DNA of 61,773 nucleotides from Pseudomonadota bacterium (GTDB taxonomy: Bacteria > Pseudomonadota > Gammaproteobacteria > Burkholderiales > Burkholderiaceae_E), in assembly GCA_963204785.1 (NCBI GenBank), contig CAUJHG010000034.1:1-61773 (forward strand). The letters run 5' to 3'. The position numbers and the translations under genes are program-made. The notes beneath the pieces were generated by a model. That model was given only the letters and a program-made list of their open reading frames with translations, was not told where the DNA came from and made no database searches. Of the stretch, positions 8,369-17,204 are shown in pieces (position 1 is the first letter of the stretch; each line of letters opens with the position of its first letter).

Positions 8369-9735
8369 GACACGCTCTCGGGGAGCTCGCTGACGGTGAC
8401 GCGGCGCTTGCCGCTGGCGGTCAGCGGAATGTCGTCGACCAGCCGCAACTCGAGCTGAACCATGCTTCCCGCCACGCGACCCACGTGTTCGCGCAGGAAG
8501 GCCTCGTCCGCAGCAGTGAATTCACCGTGCGGCACCACCAGGATCTCGAAGCGGTCGAGCTGCTTCTGCCGCACCTGGAAGCGGTCGACCGAGGCAAGCT
8601 CCTTCATCAGGTGCGGGAAGAACTCGCCGGGCAGGATCCGCCCATCCGGGGTGCGCAGCACGTCCAGGCGACGCCCTTCCACCGGCCCGAACAGGCGCAG
8701 CCCCCGGCCGCAAGTGCAGCGCTCGTGCGCGCTTCCGGCCTGCGCCAGGTCGCCGTTTGCGTAGCGCAGGAAGGGCATGCCCCAGTTGTGGAGGTCGGTG
8801 ATCACCACGTTGCCCACGCCCGACTCCACCGCCCGGCCGGCATCGTCGGCCACCTCGACCACCAGGTGATCGTCGCTTGCGTGATAGCCACGGTGCTGCT
8901 CGCACTCGGCGCCGATCAGCATGAACTCACGGCAGCCGTAGGTATGGAACACCGGTGCGCCGAATGCCTGTTCGATCGTCGCGCGCTGGCGCTCGGAAAG
9001 CATCTCGGCAGCCGTGATCACCGAAGCCGGCCGCCACTTCAGCGGGCCATTGTGGAGAATCCACTCGGCAAGCGTCTCCAGCGGGCTCGTGTAGCCGACG
9101 ATCACCTGCGGCTTGTACGATTCGATCTCGGCAGCGTACTCATGCAGGTTGTCGCGCCGCATCGCGAAGGAGCTCAGCACGCGACGGCGCAGCACCGCAT
9201 CGAAGAGCTTCGCCTTGGTGCGCTGCGACCATGACGGCAGCCCGAGGTCGGTGCCCCAGAGATCCAGACGCTTCACGCCGAAACCGGCGCCGGCCCAGCC
9301 GTAGCCGCGCAGCATCACTGCCATGCGCCGCTCGTAGCTCTCGCGCGTGTACTCGAAGGAGAAAGGCTGCCCCGTGGAGCCGCCAGTGGTCTTGCGAGTG
9401 GTGCGGCCACGCCAGTTCTCCGCGATCATCTCGTCGTAGTGTGCGCGGATCTCGTCCTTGCCGGTCACCGGCAGGTGCGCCAGGTCTTCGGGGCCGCGCA
9501 GGTCCTGCCAGGAGAAGCCGAGTTCGCGGAAACGACGCCGCCAGTACGGCACCTGTGTCTGACAGTGCTCGAGCAGCGCGCGCAGTCGCTCGGTCTGCAA
9601 CTTGCGCAGCGCCTCGGGAGACAACCACTGCTGCGCCTCGTACTGTGCGAGATAGGCAAGCGTCTTGCGGCGACGCAGCCCGCTCTCATAGGCAGGGTAC
9701 AGCACGGTGCTGAACAGGCGCTCGTACGTGGACAT
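8365..9735 (-). CDS. CapK/PaaK-like adenylate-forming enzyme
   Basis: This 456-residue protein resembles the phenylacetate-CoA ligase/CapK branch of AMP-forming enzymes. The phosphate loop KTTGGSTG is at 115-122. YGCREF, in the middle of the protein, matches the adenine-binding YG-x-x-E region. A CTCGRG cluster (C-x-C) follows, as in zinc-containing members, with a C-terminal segment ending DDIPLTASGKRR that holds the conserved catalytic-lysine region. CapK-like proteins recur in exosortase A exopolysaccharide loci, but their substrate is not established. A role activating a non-sugar acyl substituent is plausible. It starts 8 bases after the xrtA stop and overlaps the next gene as ATGA. Confidence 0.85.
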   Translation of the reverse strand: MSTYERLFSTVLYPAYESGLRRRKTLAYLAQYEAQQWLSPEALRKLQTERLRALLEHCQTQVPYWRRRFRELGFSWQDLRGPEDLAHLPVTGKDEIRAHYDEMIAENWRGRTTRKTTGGSTGQPFSFEYTRESYERRMAVMLRGYGWAGAGFGVKRLDLWGTDLGLPSWSQRTKAKLFDAVLRRRVLSSFAMRRDNLHEYAAEIESYKPQVIVGYTSPLETLAEWILHNGPLKWRPASVITAAEMLSERQRATIEQAFGAPVFHTYGCREFMLIGAECEQHRGYHASDDHLVVEVADDAGRAVESGVGNVVITDLHNWGMPFLRYANGDLAQAGSAHERCTCGRGLRLFGPVEGRRLDVLRTPDGRILPGEFFPHLMKELASVDRFQVRQKQLDRFEILVVPHGEFTAADEAFLREHVGRVAGSMVQLELRLVDDIPLTASGKRRVTVSELPESVS

Positions 9736-9743
9736 GGCCCGCC

Positions 9744-11363
9744 TCAGGCGCCGCCCGCGGTGAGCGCACGCGCGGCGGCATCCAGCACCCGCGCCTGTGC
9801 GCGCAGGCGCTCGCGCGCCGCGTCGCGGTCACCCGCCACTGGCGCGAGCAGCACGTTCACCGTGGAGTGGTCGCCCTGCCCGGAGAGCATCGCGCGCAAG
9901 GTCAGCAGCTTTGCCTGCCGGTCACCGGCGGCGCTGCGCCCGACCACCGTGTACCAGCTCCACATCAGGCGTTCGTCCGTGCCGCTGCGCACCAGGCGCT
10001 CCTGCACCTCGAAGGCGCCGCCCTCGCCGGACACCGTCTCGGTGCGGCGTGCGAAAGTGCCCCAGCGCTTGTCGTCCAGCGCCAGCACCTGGTTGCCGAA
10101 GCGCACCATCTCGCCGGTCTCGTGCTGACGCGCGAAATAGGCAACGTAGAACTGCACGGGGCCGCGCGGCCCGGTGGGGTCGAGTTCCCCCTGGGCCACT
10201 CCGGAGGCCCCCTCGTAGGCGGGCTGGATGTCCATGGGGCGCGCGCTGGCCGCGCCGATGCGCGAGGCAATCTGCGCAGCCGCACCCTGCTGCACCGTGA
10301 TGTCGCGCAAGGCTGCCACGCCACCCATCGCAGCGATGCACAGCACAACGAACGCGGCCAACGCAGCGCTGGTGCGCGCCAGCCCACCGCGGCCGGATGC
10401 ACGGCCAGGCCCGGTGCCGAAGGAGCGGTCGGATGTGCGGGTCGCGGCAGCCCCTTTGGCCGCATCGCCCGTATCGACCCCTTCCTCCGAGTAGCGCATT
10501 CCCATCCAGAAGACCACGAGCATCACGATGCCGAAGAAGACCCAACCGTAGACGACGTGGTCGCTGCCGGTGCCGTAGCGCATGTGGGACAGATGCCCGA
10601 CCATCACGACGAGATAGGCACGAGCCCAGTTGGCCACGATCGAAACCGCGAGCGCCACCGCCACGAACACGATGCCCTTCCAGAGCGTGCGGAAGTTCAG
10701 GTGCGCGAACAGCGTCGACAGCACAAGCGCGGCCACCATGTAGCGCAGGCCGCTGCACGCCTCCACGACCGACCAGCGCCCGGTGGGCAGCGCAAAGTGC
10801 AGTCCCTCGCGCAGCACAGGCACCCCGGACAGGCGCAGCGCCGCGATGGTCGCGTCCGCGGTGCCCTCCATCAGCCAGGGGATCAGCCCTTCGCCCAGCG
10901 GCACCATGAACAACAGGAAGGCCAGCGGAAAGATCGCCGCGCGGGCCACCGCGGGGCCGAAGCATAGCAGCGCCAACCCCTGCACCATGCCGATCACCGC
11001 GACGAAGCGCACCAGGTTGACCTCGACGACCTCCCCTGCTGCCCACAGCGCCAGCGCCGCGGCGAGCACCGCCAGCGCGGGGAGAAAGGCTTGCGGCACA
11101 AGCGCCGCAAGCCGGCCACGCATGCGCCAGATCAGCCACACGCTGATCGGCGCGATCAGGAAGCCATGGGAATAGGTCTCCGAACTCGTCCACGCGACGA
11201 CCAGCAGCCGCCAACTCGGCAGAAAGGCCAGCAGGACGAAGGCGAGCCCGACGAGGAACGCTACCGAAGCGCGCAACCACGCGCTGTCGTGCTCGGTTCG
11301 AGGGATCGGGATGGCCATCGGTGCAGCGCCTTCGGGAAACGGGATCAGGGTCTTCTCTGTCAC
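9744..11363 (-). CDS. xrtA: Exosortase A fused to EpsI domain
   Basis: This 539-residue membrane protein has about eight hydrophobic helices in residues 30-290. They carry the exosortase triad: Cys203 in EACSGLRYM, Arg248 in NWARAY and His269 in SDHVVYGW. After a flexible linker (about 295-330) and another helix, residues about 345-535 form an EpsI-type periplasmic domain. Exosortase A cleaves PEP-CTERM sorting signals and is coupled to exopolysaccharide production; EpsH-EpsI fusions are the usual form. The start shown is a GTG only 6 bases after a TAGAAT box (11375-11370). The ATG 15 codons later (11318) is an alternative. It heads the glycosyltransferase operon. No PEP-CTERM substrate gene lies in the window. 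Confidence 0.92.
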   Translation of the reverse strand: MTEKTLIPFPEGAAPMAIPIPRTEHDSAWLRASVAFLVGLAFVLLAFLPSWRLLVVAWTSSETYSHGFLIAPISVWLIWRMRGRLAALVPQAFLPALAVLAAALALWAAGEVVEVNLVRFVAVIGMVQGLALLCFGPAVARAAIFPLAFLLFMVPLGEGLIPWLMEGTADATIAALRLSGVPVLREGLHFALPTGRWSVVEACSGLRYMVAALVLSTLFAHLNFRTLWKGIVFVAVALAVSIVANWARAYLVVMVGHLSHMRYGTGSDHVVYGWVFFGIVMLVVFWMGMRYSEEGVDTGDAAKGAAATRTSDRSFGTGPGRASGRGGLARTSAALAAFVVLCIAAMGGVAALRDITVQQGAAAQIASRIGAASARPMDIQPAYEGASGVAQGELDPTGPRGPVQFYVAYFARQHETGEMVRFGNQVLALDDKRWGTFARRTETVSGEGGAFEVQERLVRSGTDERLMWSWYTVVGRSAAGDRQAKLLTLRAMLSGQGDHSTVNVLLAPVAGDRDAARERLRAQARVLDAAARALTAGGA

Positions 11364-11369
11364 CCGGCG

Positions 11370-11375
11370 ATTCTA
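11370..11375 (-). promoter_or_regulatory. Candidate -10 box for xrtA
   Basis: TAGAAT reads on the minus strand just upstream of xrtA and is followed by CGCCGG and the GTG. No clear -35 hexamer was found. If used, transcription would begin almost at the GTG, giving a leaderless message or favouring the ATG at 11318. Confidence 0.35.
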
Positions 11376-11399
11376 TGGGTAATCAGATGCACGTTCCGT

Positions 11400-11414
11400 G
11401 ACCGATTGTCGGTC
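11400..11414. repeat. Short perfect inverted repeat in divergent xrtA/FemAB-like intergenic region
   Basis: GACCGA and TCGGTC form a 6-base perfect inverted repeat around TTG. It lies in the 110-base region between two divergently transcribed genes, so it could be an operator. At this length it could also be chance in G+C-rich DNA. Confidence 0.3.
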
Positions 11415-11473
11415 GACGGGGACTTCGGGTCAGATGTGCACCAGGGCACACGGCATGGATCCGCATCTCGGGC

Positions 11474-12730
11474 ATGATGCCGTCCGAGCCCCTGCCCGCA
11501 CGCATGTCCCCCGATCTCATCACCCTGCTGCCCCCTGATGACCCGCGCGTCGCACCGCTGTGCGAGCGCCTGGGGGAACAGCCGGCGGAGTCGTTCTTCC
11601 TCACGCGCTGGTGGCTCGAGGCCTGCCTGGCGACCTGGCCCGTGCAGACTGGTCACTGCGTTCTGGCGCTTGGCAGCGCTGCTACCCCGCTGGACGGCGC
11701 CGCTGCGGCGCAGCCCGGCGCCGACGCGCCCAGACCGGTCGACAGCGACCCAGGTGCGCTGGCCTTGCTGGGCTCGCGCACGCAGCGACGCCACGGCTGG
11801 CTGCGGGTTCGGCAAGTGGGGCTGAACGTGGCGCTGGACGACGACCTCGACGAACCGACGATGGAGCTCAACGGCTTCTACGGTGCTACTCCGCAGGACT
11901 TCTCCGCACGCTTCGACGCCCTGCTCGGGTGGCTCGGCAAACGCCGCGACTGGGATGAACTGCGCGTCCCCGGTGTGATCTCCGCGCGCGCTGCCGAGGT
12001 CGAAGGCCTGGCGCAGCGCCACGGCCTGCGCGTGCGCACCGAAAAGCAGGCGCAGACCTGGTGGTTGGATCTGGACCGCCTGCGCGCACGCGGCTCCGGC
12101 GACTGGCTGGACACGCTGTCGGCGAACACGCGCCAGCAACTGCGACGGGCACGCCGCGCCATCGAGAAAGCGCACGGCCCCTTGTCGGTGCGCCAGGCGG
12201 GCAGCGTGGACGAGGCGCTGGAGTGGATGGACGCCCTGGCCGACCTGCACCGCGCCCGCTGGGCGGTGCCCGGGACCCGCAGCGGCTTCGACATCCCGTC
12301 GTTTCGCGCCTTCCAGCGCGACCTGGTGCGCCGCGCGTTCCCGGTTGGCGGTGTGCAGATGCTGCGGATTGCCGCGGGCGACGAGCCTCTGGCCTGGCTC
12401 TACAACCTGGTGCTCGACGGTCACGTCCATTTCCTGATGAGCGGGATCGACTACGCCCGCTTCGAGCGCTTCAGGCCCGGGATGCTCGCGCACCAGATGG
12501 CGATCGAACACAACCTCGCCGCCGGCGCCCGGATCTACGACTTCCTCGGAGGCTCGCAGCGCTACAAGGCGAGCTTCGCCACCGATGGCGACACCCAGCA
12601 CTGGCTGGTGCTGTGGCGGCCACGCCCCGGCCTGCTGCTCGAGGATTTGCTCAGGCGCGCGCGGCAGCGCTGGCGCGCCGCGCGTCAGCCACGCGCCGCG
12701 GGCAGCGCCACTGGCCTGCCCACCGAGTGA
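11474..12730 (+). CDS. FemAB/CelD-like GNAT-fold protein
   Basis: This protein of up to 418 residues resembles the BcsL/CelD 'Acetyltransf_6' group found in cellulose and exosortase polysaccharide loci. Visible features are [10 protein letters not shown] near the N-terminus, [14 protein letters not shown] (the substrate-side Arg helix) and a C-terminal domain with [19 protein letters not shown] and [13 protein letters not shown], where the final K-x-x-F lies near the end of the fold. The family transfers acyl or aminoacyl groups; the acceptor here may be the exopolysaccharide or a precursor. The start is uncertain: ATGATG at 11474 has a weak ribosome site, and an ATG at 11504 is possible. It is divergent from xrtA, and its last 46 bases overlap the 3' end of ugd on the other strand. 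Confidence 0.8.
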   Translation: MMPSEPLPARMSPDLITLLPPDDPRVAPLCERLGEQPAESFFLTRWWLEACLATWPVQTGHCVLALGSAATPLDGAAAAQPGADAPRPVDSDPGALALLGSRTQRRHGWLRVRQVGLNVALDDDLDEPTMELNGFYGATPQDFSARFDALLGWLGKRRDWDELRVPGVISARAAEVEGLAQRHGLRVRTEKQAQTWWLDLDRLRARGSGDWLDTLSANTRQQLRRARRAIEKAHGPLSVRQAGSVDEALEWMDALADLHRARWAVPGTRSGFDIPSFRAFQRDLVRRAFPVGGVQMLRIAAGDEPLAWLYNLVLDGHVHFLMSGIDYARFERFRPGMLAHQMAIEHNLAAGARIYDFLGGSQRYKASFATDGDTQHWLVLWRPRPGLLLEDLLRRARQRWRAARQPRAAGSATGLPTE

Positions 12731-14028
12731 TACTCGAGCCCGTGCCGCGCCGGCACTTCGGGCTCATAGAGGTTGCGGCCATCGAAGATCACCGGGTGCG
12801 ACAGGCGCGCCCGGATCTCGTCGAAGGGCGGCGAGCGGAACTCCTTCCACTCGGTGACGATCATCAGCGCATCCGCGCCGTCCAGGGCCTCCAGCGGCGA
12901 GGCGACGAGCCGCAGGTCCGGGCGCTCACCGTAGATCCGGCGACACTCGTCGGCGGCCACCGGATCGTAGGCGGCCACCGTAGCCCCTTCGGCCCACAGC
13001 GCTTCCATCACGCTGCGCGAGGGCGCCTCGCGCATGTCGTCGGTGTTCGGCTTGAAGGCCAGCCCCCACAGCGCGAAGCGTCGGCCGGCCAGCGAGCCGA
13101 AATGACGCGCAGCCTTGCGCACCAGCACCGTCTTCTGGTCGGTGTTGACCGCCTCGACTGCCGCCAGCAGGCGCAGGGGCGTGGCGTGCGCAGCGGCGCT
13201 GCGCAGCAGGGCCTGAACGTCCTTGGGGAAGCACGACCCACCGTAGCCGGTGCCCGCGTACAGGAACGAATAGCCGATGCGCGGATCCGGGCCCATGCCC
13301 CGGCGCACGTCCTCGATGTCCACGTCCACCGCCTCGGCCAGTCGCGCCAGGTCGTTCATGAAGGAGATGCGCGTGGCGAGCATCGCGTTGGCCGCGTACT
13401 TGGTGAGTTCCGCCGCACGGCGCGACATCACCAGCGTGCGCTCGTGGTTGCGCTGGAAGGGCTGGTAGAGCTCGCGCATCAGCGCCTCGGCGCGCGCATC
13501 CTCCACGCCGAGGACCACGCGGTCCGGTTTCATGCAGTCCTCGACTGCCGCGCCCTCCTTCAGGAACTCCGGGTTGGAGACGACACTGAACGCGAGCTGC
13601 GCGGCGCGCGCGGCAAGTTCCTCACGCACCGCCGCCTCGACCCGGTCGGCGGTGCCCACCGGAACCGTGCTCTTGTCGACGATGACCCGCCAGGCCGGCA
13701 TGTGCCGCCCGATGTTGCGCGCGGCCTGCAGCACGTACTGCAGGTCGGCCGAGCCGTCCTCGTCCGGCGGCGTGCCCACCGCGATCATCTGCACCACGCC
13801 GAATTCGGCCGCGGCGCGCGCATCGGTGGTGAAGGACAGGCGGCCGGCCTGCACGTTGCGCTGGACGATCGGCGCGAGCCCCGGTTCGTGGATCGGGATG
13901 ATTCCCCGCCGCAGGCGCTCGATCTTTTCCTCGTCGACATCGAGACAGAGAACCTCGTTGCCCATGTCGGCCATGCAGGCGCCGGTGACCAGCCCGACGT
14001 AGCCGGTTCCGATGACGGTGATCTTCAA
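12685..14028 (-). CDS. ugd: UDP-glucose 6-dehydrogenase
   Basis: This 447-residue enzyme makes UDP-glucuronate from UDP-glucose with two NAD+. The N-terminal Rossmann loop is IGTGYVG (6-12), followed by [10 protein letters not shown] (117-126), NPEFLKEG (152-159) and the catalytic cysteine Cys266 in [10 protein letters not shown]. The C-terminal UDP-binding domain includes [18 protein letters not shown]. The start is a TTG that overlaps the TGA of the upstream glycosyltransferase as TTGA, with GGAGAA just before it. A longer frame exists upstream, but it lies inside the neighbouring gene and the Rossmann strand begins exactly at the TTG. It works with galU in the same run to feed uronic acid into the polymer. 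Confidence 0.95.
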   Translation of the reverse strand: MKITVIGTGYVGLVTGACMADMGNEVLCLDVDEEKIERLRRGIIPIHEPGLAPIVQRNVQAGRLSFTTDARAAAEFGVVQMIAVGTPPDEDGSADLQYVLQAARNIGRHMPAWRVIVDKSTVPVGTADRVEAAVREELAARAAQLAFSVVSNPEFLKEGAAVEDCMKPDRVVLGVEDARAEALMRELYQPFQRNHERTLVMSRRAAELTKYAANAMLATRISFMNDLARLAEAVDVDIEDVRRGMGPDPRIGYSFLYAGTGYGGSCFPKDVQALLRSAAAHATPLRLLAAVEAVNTDQKTVLVRKAARHFGSLAGRRFALWGLAFKPNTDDMREAPSRSVMEALWAEGATVAAYDPVAADECRRIYGERPDLRLVASPLEALDGADALMIVTEWKEFRSPPFDEIRARLSHPVIFDGRNLYEPEVPARHGLEYHSVGRPVALPAARG

Positions 14029-15275
14029 GCTCGTTCTCCGTTGGCCAGCGGCATGCCCACACTGCGCAGGATCGCCTCGATCTGATCGATGCGACGCTCC
14101 CAGTCGTTGGCCCGCGCGTAATCGAGGATACGGGCAGTGTCCCAGTCGCGCAGCAGCGCCTCCTCGAGCGCACGGGCAAAGGCATCGCCGTCCCAGTAGT
14201 CCACCAGCGTACCGACCTCGTCGGACGCCACCACCTCGGCATTGCCACCCACGCGCGTGGTGACCACCGGCAGCCCGCAGGCCATCGCCTCGAGGAACAC
14301 GTTGGCCCAGCCCTCGAACTCGGTGGCATGCGCGAACACGTCGGCAGCCGAATAGAACCACTTCAGATCCTGCGGCATCTGCCGGCCGCACAGGCGCACG
14401 CAATCGGCAACGCCGTGCTCGCGCGCCAGCGCCTGCAACTGCGCGCTATTGTCGCCCTGCGTGCCACCGCCACCCACGATCAGGTAGACCAGACCGGGAA
14501 AGCGCTCGCGCAGGCGCGGCAGCAGCGGGATGACCCGCTGGAAGCCCTTGAGCGGGATCAGGTTGCCCACACCGATCAGCACCTTCGCGTCTTCGGCGAT
14601 GCCCAGGCGCCGGCGCGCCTCATTGCGGTTCATCGGCGCGAACCTGGACAGATCCACGCCGTTGCCGATCACGGTGAAGCGCTCGGCCGCGACGCCCAGC
14701 GGCCCACCGACCCCCTGCACGAGAGAGTCCGTCACCGCAATCAGCCGGCTTGCGCCCTCGACCGCCTCGCGCAGTGCCGGTTCGCGATCGGTGCCGAGCA
14801 GCATCTGATCCTTGCTGCCCCGCACCGACAGCGTCACCGGCAGCCCCAACCGGCGACCGATGCGCACGGCGGCCAAGCCGTCCGGATAGCAGAAGTGCGC
14901 GTCGATCACCGTGGCGCCGAACCGGCGGTGCAGACGGCGCACGCAGGCGTAGGTGCTCATGGCCATCAGCATGCCGTCGAAGCGCTTGAACACACCCGGA
15001 ACCGACAAGGCACGCGGGCGGTGGACCTCGATGCCGTCGATCGTCTCGACGGCCCTGCCCTGCGGGCGAAAGCCCGGACGCAGGAGCCGCACGATCCAGT
15101 CGATGGGCGACCAGGCCTGCGGCGCCACGACCACCAGAGGCATCCGGCGCGCCACGCGGAACATGCGCTCCTTGATGAAGATTCCGGCCGTCGGTGCTGC
15201 CTCGCTCGGGAAAAGGCTGGAATAGACGATGACCCTGGGCGTCCCGGCGGACGCCCTGCCCTGCCCGCCGCTCAC
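14025..15275 (-). CDS. Glycosyltransferase family 4
   Basis: This 416-residue GT-B protein has an N-terminal strand [19 protein letters not shown], typical of exosortase-associated transferases, then [12 protein letters not shown] and [21 protein letters not shown] comes at the domain boundary, [14 protein letters not shown] opens the donor domain, and [18 protein letters not shown] holds the E-x7-E pair. The GTG start overlaps the TGA of galU as GTGA, and the 3' end overlaps the ugd TTG. It therefore forms a translationally coupled trio with the enzymes that make UDP-glucose and UDP-glucuronate. A glucosyl or glucuronosyl transferase is a reasonable guess, not shown by the sequence. Confidence 0.88.
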   Translation of the reverse strand: MSGGQGRASAGTPRVIVYSSLFPSEAAPTAGIFIKERMFRVARRMPLVVVAPQAWSPIDWIVRLLRPGFRPQGRAVETIDGIEVHRPRALSVPGVFKRFDGMLMAMSTYACVRRLHRRFGATVIDAHFCYPDGLAAVRIGRRLGLPVTLSVRGSKDQMLLGTDREPALREAVEGASRLIAVTDSLVQGVGGPLGVAAERFTVIGNGVDLSRFAPMNRNEARRRLGIAEDAKVLIGVGNLIPLKGFQRVIPLLPRLRERFPGLVYLIVGGGGTQGDNSAQLQALAREHGVADCVRLCGRQMPQDLKWFYSAADVFAHATEFEGWANVFLEAMACGLPVVTTRVGGNAEVVASDEVGTLVDYWDGDAFARALEEALLRDWDTARILDYARANDWERRIDQIEAILRSVGMPLANGERA

Positions 15276-16093
15276 CGCAGTCCGAAATAGATGTTGGCGG
15301 TCAGGAAGCCCTGCTTGTTGCCGCAGTCGAAACGCTTGCCGCCGAAGCGGTAGCCGTGCAGGCCTGGCGTCTCGACCTGGCCCGCCAGCGCGTCGGTGAG
15401 CTGGATCTCTCCTCCGCTGCCCGGTGCCTGATGCTCCAGCGCATCCATCACGCTCGGGTGCAGGATGTAGCGGCCCACCACCGCGAAGGTGGACGGCGCC
15501 TCTTCCACCGGCGGCTTCTCGACGATCGCCTTCACCTTCATCACCGTGCCCTGCGTGGACTCGGGGTCGATGACCCCGTACTTGCTGACGTCGGCCCGTG
15601 GCACCTGTTCGATGGCGACCACGCTGCCGCCGGTGCTCTCGGCCACCGGCAGCATCTGCTTGAGCACGCCCTCGGGGTGGCCGTCGATGAGGTCGTCGGG
15701 AAGCAGCACTGCGAAGTGCTCGTCGTCGCCGATCATCGGTCGTGCGCACAGCACCGCGTGGCCCAGCCCCAGCGGCGCCGGCTGGCGCACGAACAGCACC
15801 TTCACGTGCGACGGGATGATGTTGCGCACCGCCTCGAGCGCCTCGATCTTGCCCTTGGCCTCGAGCTCGGCCTCGAGCTCCGGGGCGCGGTCGAAGTAGT
15901 CCTCGACGGCTCGCTTGCTGCGTCCGGTCACGAAGATCAGGGTGTCGCAGCCAGCCTCGATCGCCTCGTCCACCGCATACTGGATGATCGGCCGGTCGAC
16001 GATCGGCAGCATCTCCTTGGGGATGGACTTGGTGGCAGGCAGGAAGCGCGTGCCCATGCCCGCGACGGGAAAGACTGCTTTCTTGAGCTGCAT
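15272..16093 (-). CDS. galU: UTP-glucose-1-phosphate uridylyltransferase
   Basis: This 273-residue nucleotidyltransferase has the N-terminal signature KKAVFPVAGMGTRFLPATK with the GxGTR nucleotide loop, then PKEMLPIVDRPIIQYAVDE. GLGHAVLCA, VLLPDDLI, VEKP and GGEIQLTDAL follow, all typical of bacterial GalU, and the length is normal. The ATG chosen is preceded by GGAG about 13 bases upstream. In-frame sequence continues further upstream but has no homology. It makes UDP-glucose from glucose-1-phosphate and UTP, and is first in a three-gene run with a glycosyltransferase and ugd. The 211-base region before it also holds the promoter of the divergent hydrolase gene. Confidence 0.95.
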   Translation of the reverse strand: MQLKKAVFPVAGMGTRFLPATKSIPKEMLPIVDRPIIQYAVDEAIEAGCDTLIFVTGRSKRAVEDYFDRAPELEAELEAKGKIEALEAVRNIIPSHVKVLFVRQPAPLGLGHAVLCARPMIGDDEHFAVLLPDDLIDGHPEGVLKQMLPVAESTGGSVVAIEQVPRADVSKYGVIDPESTQGTVMKVKAIVEKPPVEEAPSTFAVVGRYILHPSVMDALEHQAPGSGGEIQLTDALAGQVETPGLHGYRFGGKRFDCGNKQGFLTANIYFGLR

Positions 16094-16273
16094 CGACGAT
16101 CCGACTCCGATTCGTTTGCCTACCGGATTATCCCCTGCCCTTTGCGGATCGGTCCGTGCGAAACCGCCTGCCGGCGCCCCCACCTGTGCCCCACCCGACC
16201 GATGGCAGCGATACGAGGTGCGTTTGTACACGCCGGTGACTGCCAGGCGCCCCGGCCTCGGGCGCTGCCCCGT

Positions 16274-16279
16274 TAGAAT
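16274..16279 (+). promoter_or_regulatory. Candidate -10 box for the exosortase hydrolase pair
   Basis: TAGAAT lies 25 bases before the ATG of the first hydrolase. That leaves a leader of about 20 bases carrying an AGGAAA ribosome site. No convincing -35 was seen. Confidence 0.4.
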
Positions 16280-16304
16280 CCGACCGGGTTCCAGGAAAGC
16301 CCCG

Positions 16305-17204
16305 ATGTCCGAGATCTCCATCGACTCCGCTGTTCAGATCACCATCGAATCCGCATCCGGCAAACCCGCAAGCTTCAATCAGACTGAGCCGATGCGAGCG
16401 CGACTCGAGCCCGTCTTCCTCGACGGATTCCAGCAGGGGCGCCGATTCGCCCTGTGGATATTGCCGCCGACAGGGATGACGGCACGCGGTTCGCTGCTGT
16501 GCGTGCAACCCTTCGCCGAGGAAGCCAACCGCTCACGCAGGGTGCTGGTGGCGCAGGCCTGTCGTCTCGCACTTTCCGGCTGGACCACCCTGCTGCTCGA
16601 CCCCTACGGGACCGGCGACTCCGATGGAGCCAGCGCAGACGCGACACTGGCGCTCTGGCGCTCGGACCTGCTGCGAGCGAGCCACCTGGTGCGCGAGCGC
16701 TCGGCCGGCCCCTTCGTGCTCTGGGGCGTACGGGCGGGCGCCTTGCTGGCTACCGAGCTCTCGCTCGCCATGGATCAGCTCGTTGCCGGGATCCTGCTGT
16801 GGCAGCCGCCCGTGACTGGCGCCGAGATCGTCGATCCGCTGCTCGAACGAAGCGATGCTGAATCCGCCGAAAAAGGCGAGACACACCTGAACCTCGCCGG
16901 CCATTGCCTGCGTCGTGACCTGGTCGACGAGTTGCGCGGGCTCACCATGCAGCCGGCGATGCAAGGCGAGCACAGCGCGCCGTGCCCGGTGCTCGTCCTC
17001 GGGATCAGACGCATCCACGAGTCCGGCGCCCCCTCACCGAAGCCGCTCGCGCTGATCACCGAGCACTGGCTGGAGGCCGGCTTCCTCGCCGGGCTGCGCG
17101 TCGTCCAGGCCGAGCCGTTCTGGTTCTCGCTGAAGCCCTCGACTCCGCTGGCAGTGTTCGATGCGACCGAAACCTTTCTGGAGTCCGTCGATGCGCAGGC
17201 TTGA
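16305..17204 (+). CDS. Exosortase A system-associated hydrolase 2
   Basis: This 299-residue alpha/beta-hydrolase-fold protein has SLLCVQPFAEEANRSRR (oxyanion-side strand), LLLDPYGTGDSDG and the nucleophile-elbow position WGVRAGALLA. There the usual G-x-S-x-G Ser is Arg, so classical esterase activity is doubtful. This set of motifs is what I recognise as the hydrolase 2 partner of exosortase A loci. The ATG has AGGAAA about 8 bases upstream. The stop overlaps the start of the next hydrolase by 14 bases, so the two are co-expressed. Its role in exopolysaccharide or PEP-CTERM handling is not known. Confidence 0.82.
   Translation: MSEISIDSAVQITIESASGKPASFNQTEPMRARLEPVFLDGFQQGRRFALWILPPTGMTARGSLLCVQPFAEEANRSRRVLVAQACRLALSGWTTLLLDPYGTGDSDGASADATLALWRSDLLRASHLVRERSAGPFVLWGVRAGALLATELSLAMDQLVAGILLWQPPVTGAEIVDPLLERSDAESAEKGETHLNLAGHCLRRDLVDELRGLTMQPAMQGEHSAPCPVLVLGIRRIHESGAPSPKPLALITEHWLEAGFLAGLRVVQAEPFWFSLKPSTPLAVFDATETFLESVDAQA

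Noticed and set aside
12061..14085. A 2-kb plus-strand open frame opposite ugd
   Set aside because: It is antisense to UDP-glucose dehydrogenase, which has every catalytic motif. The plus frame shows low-complexity charged sequence only.
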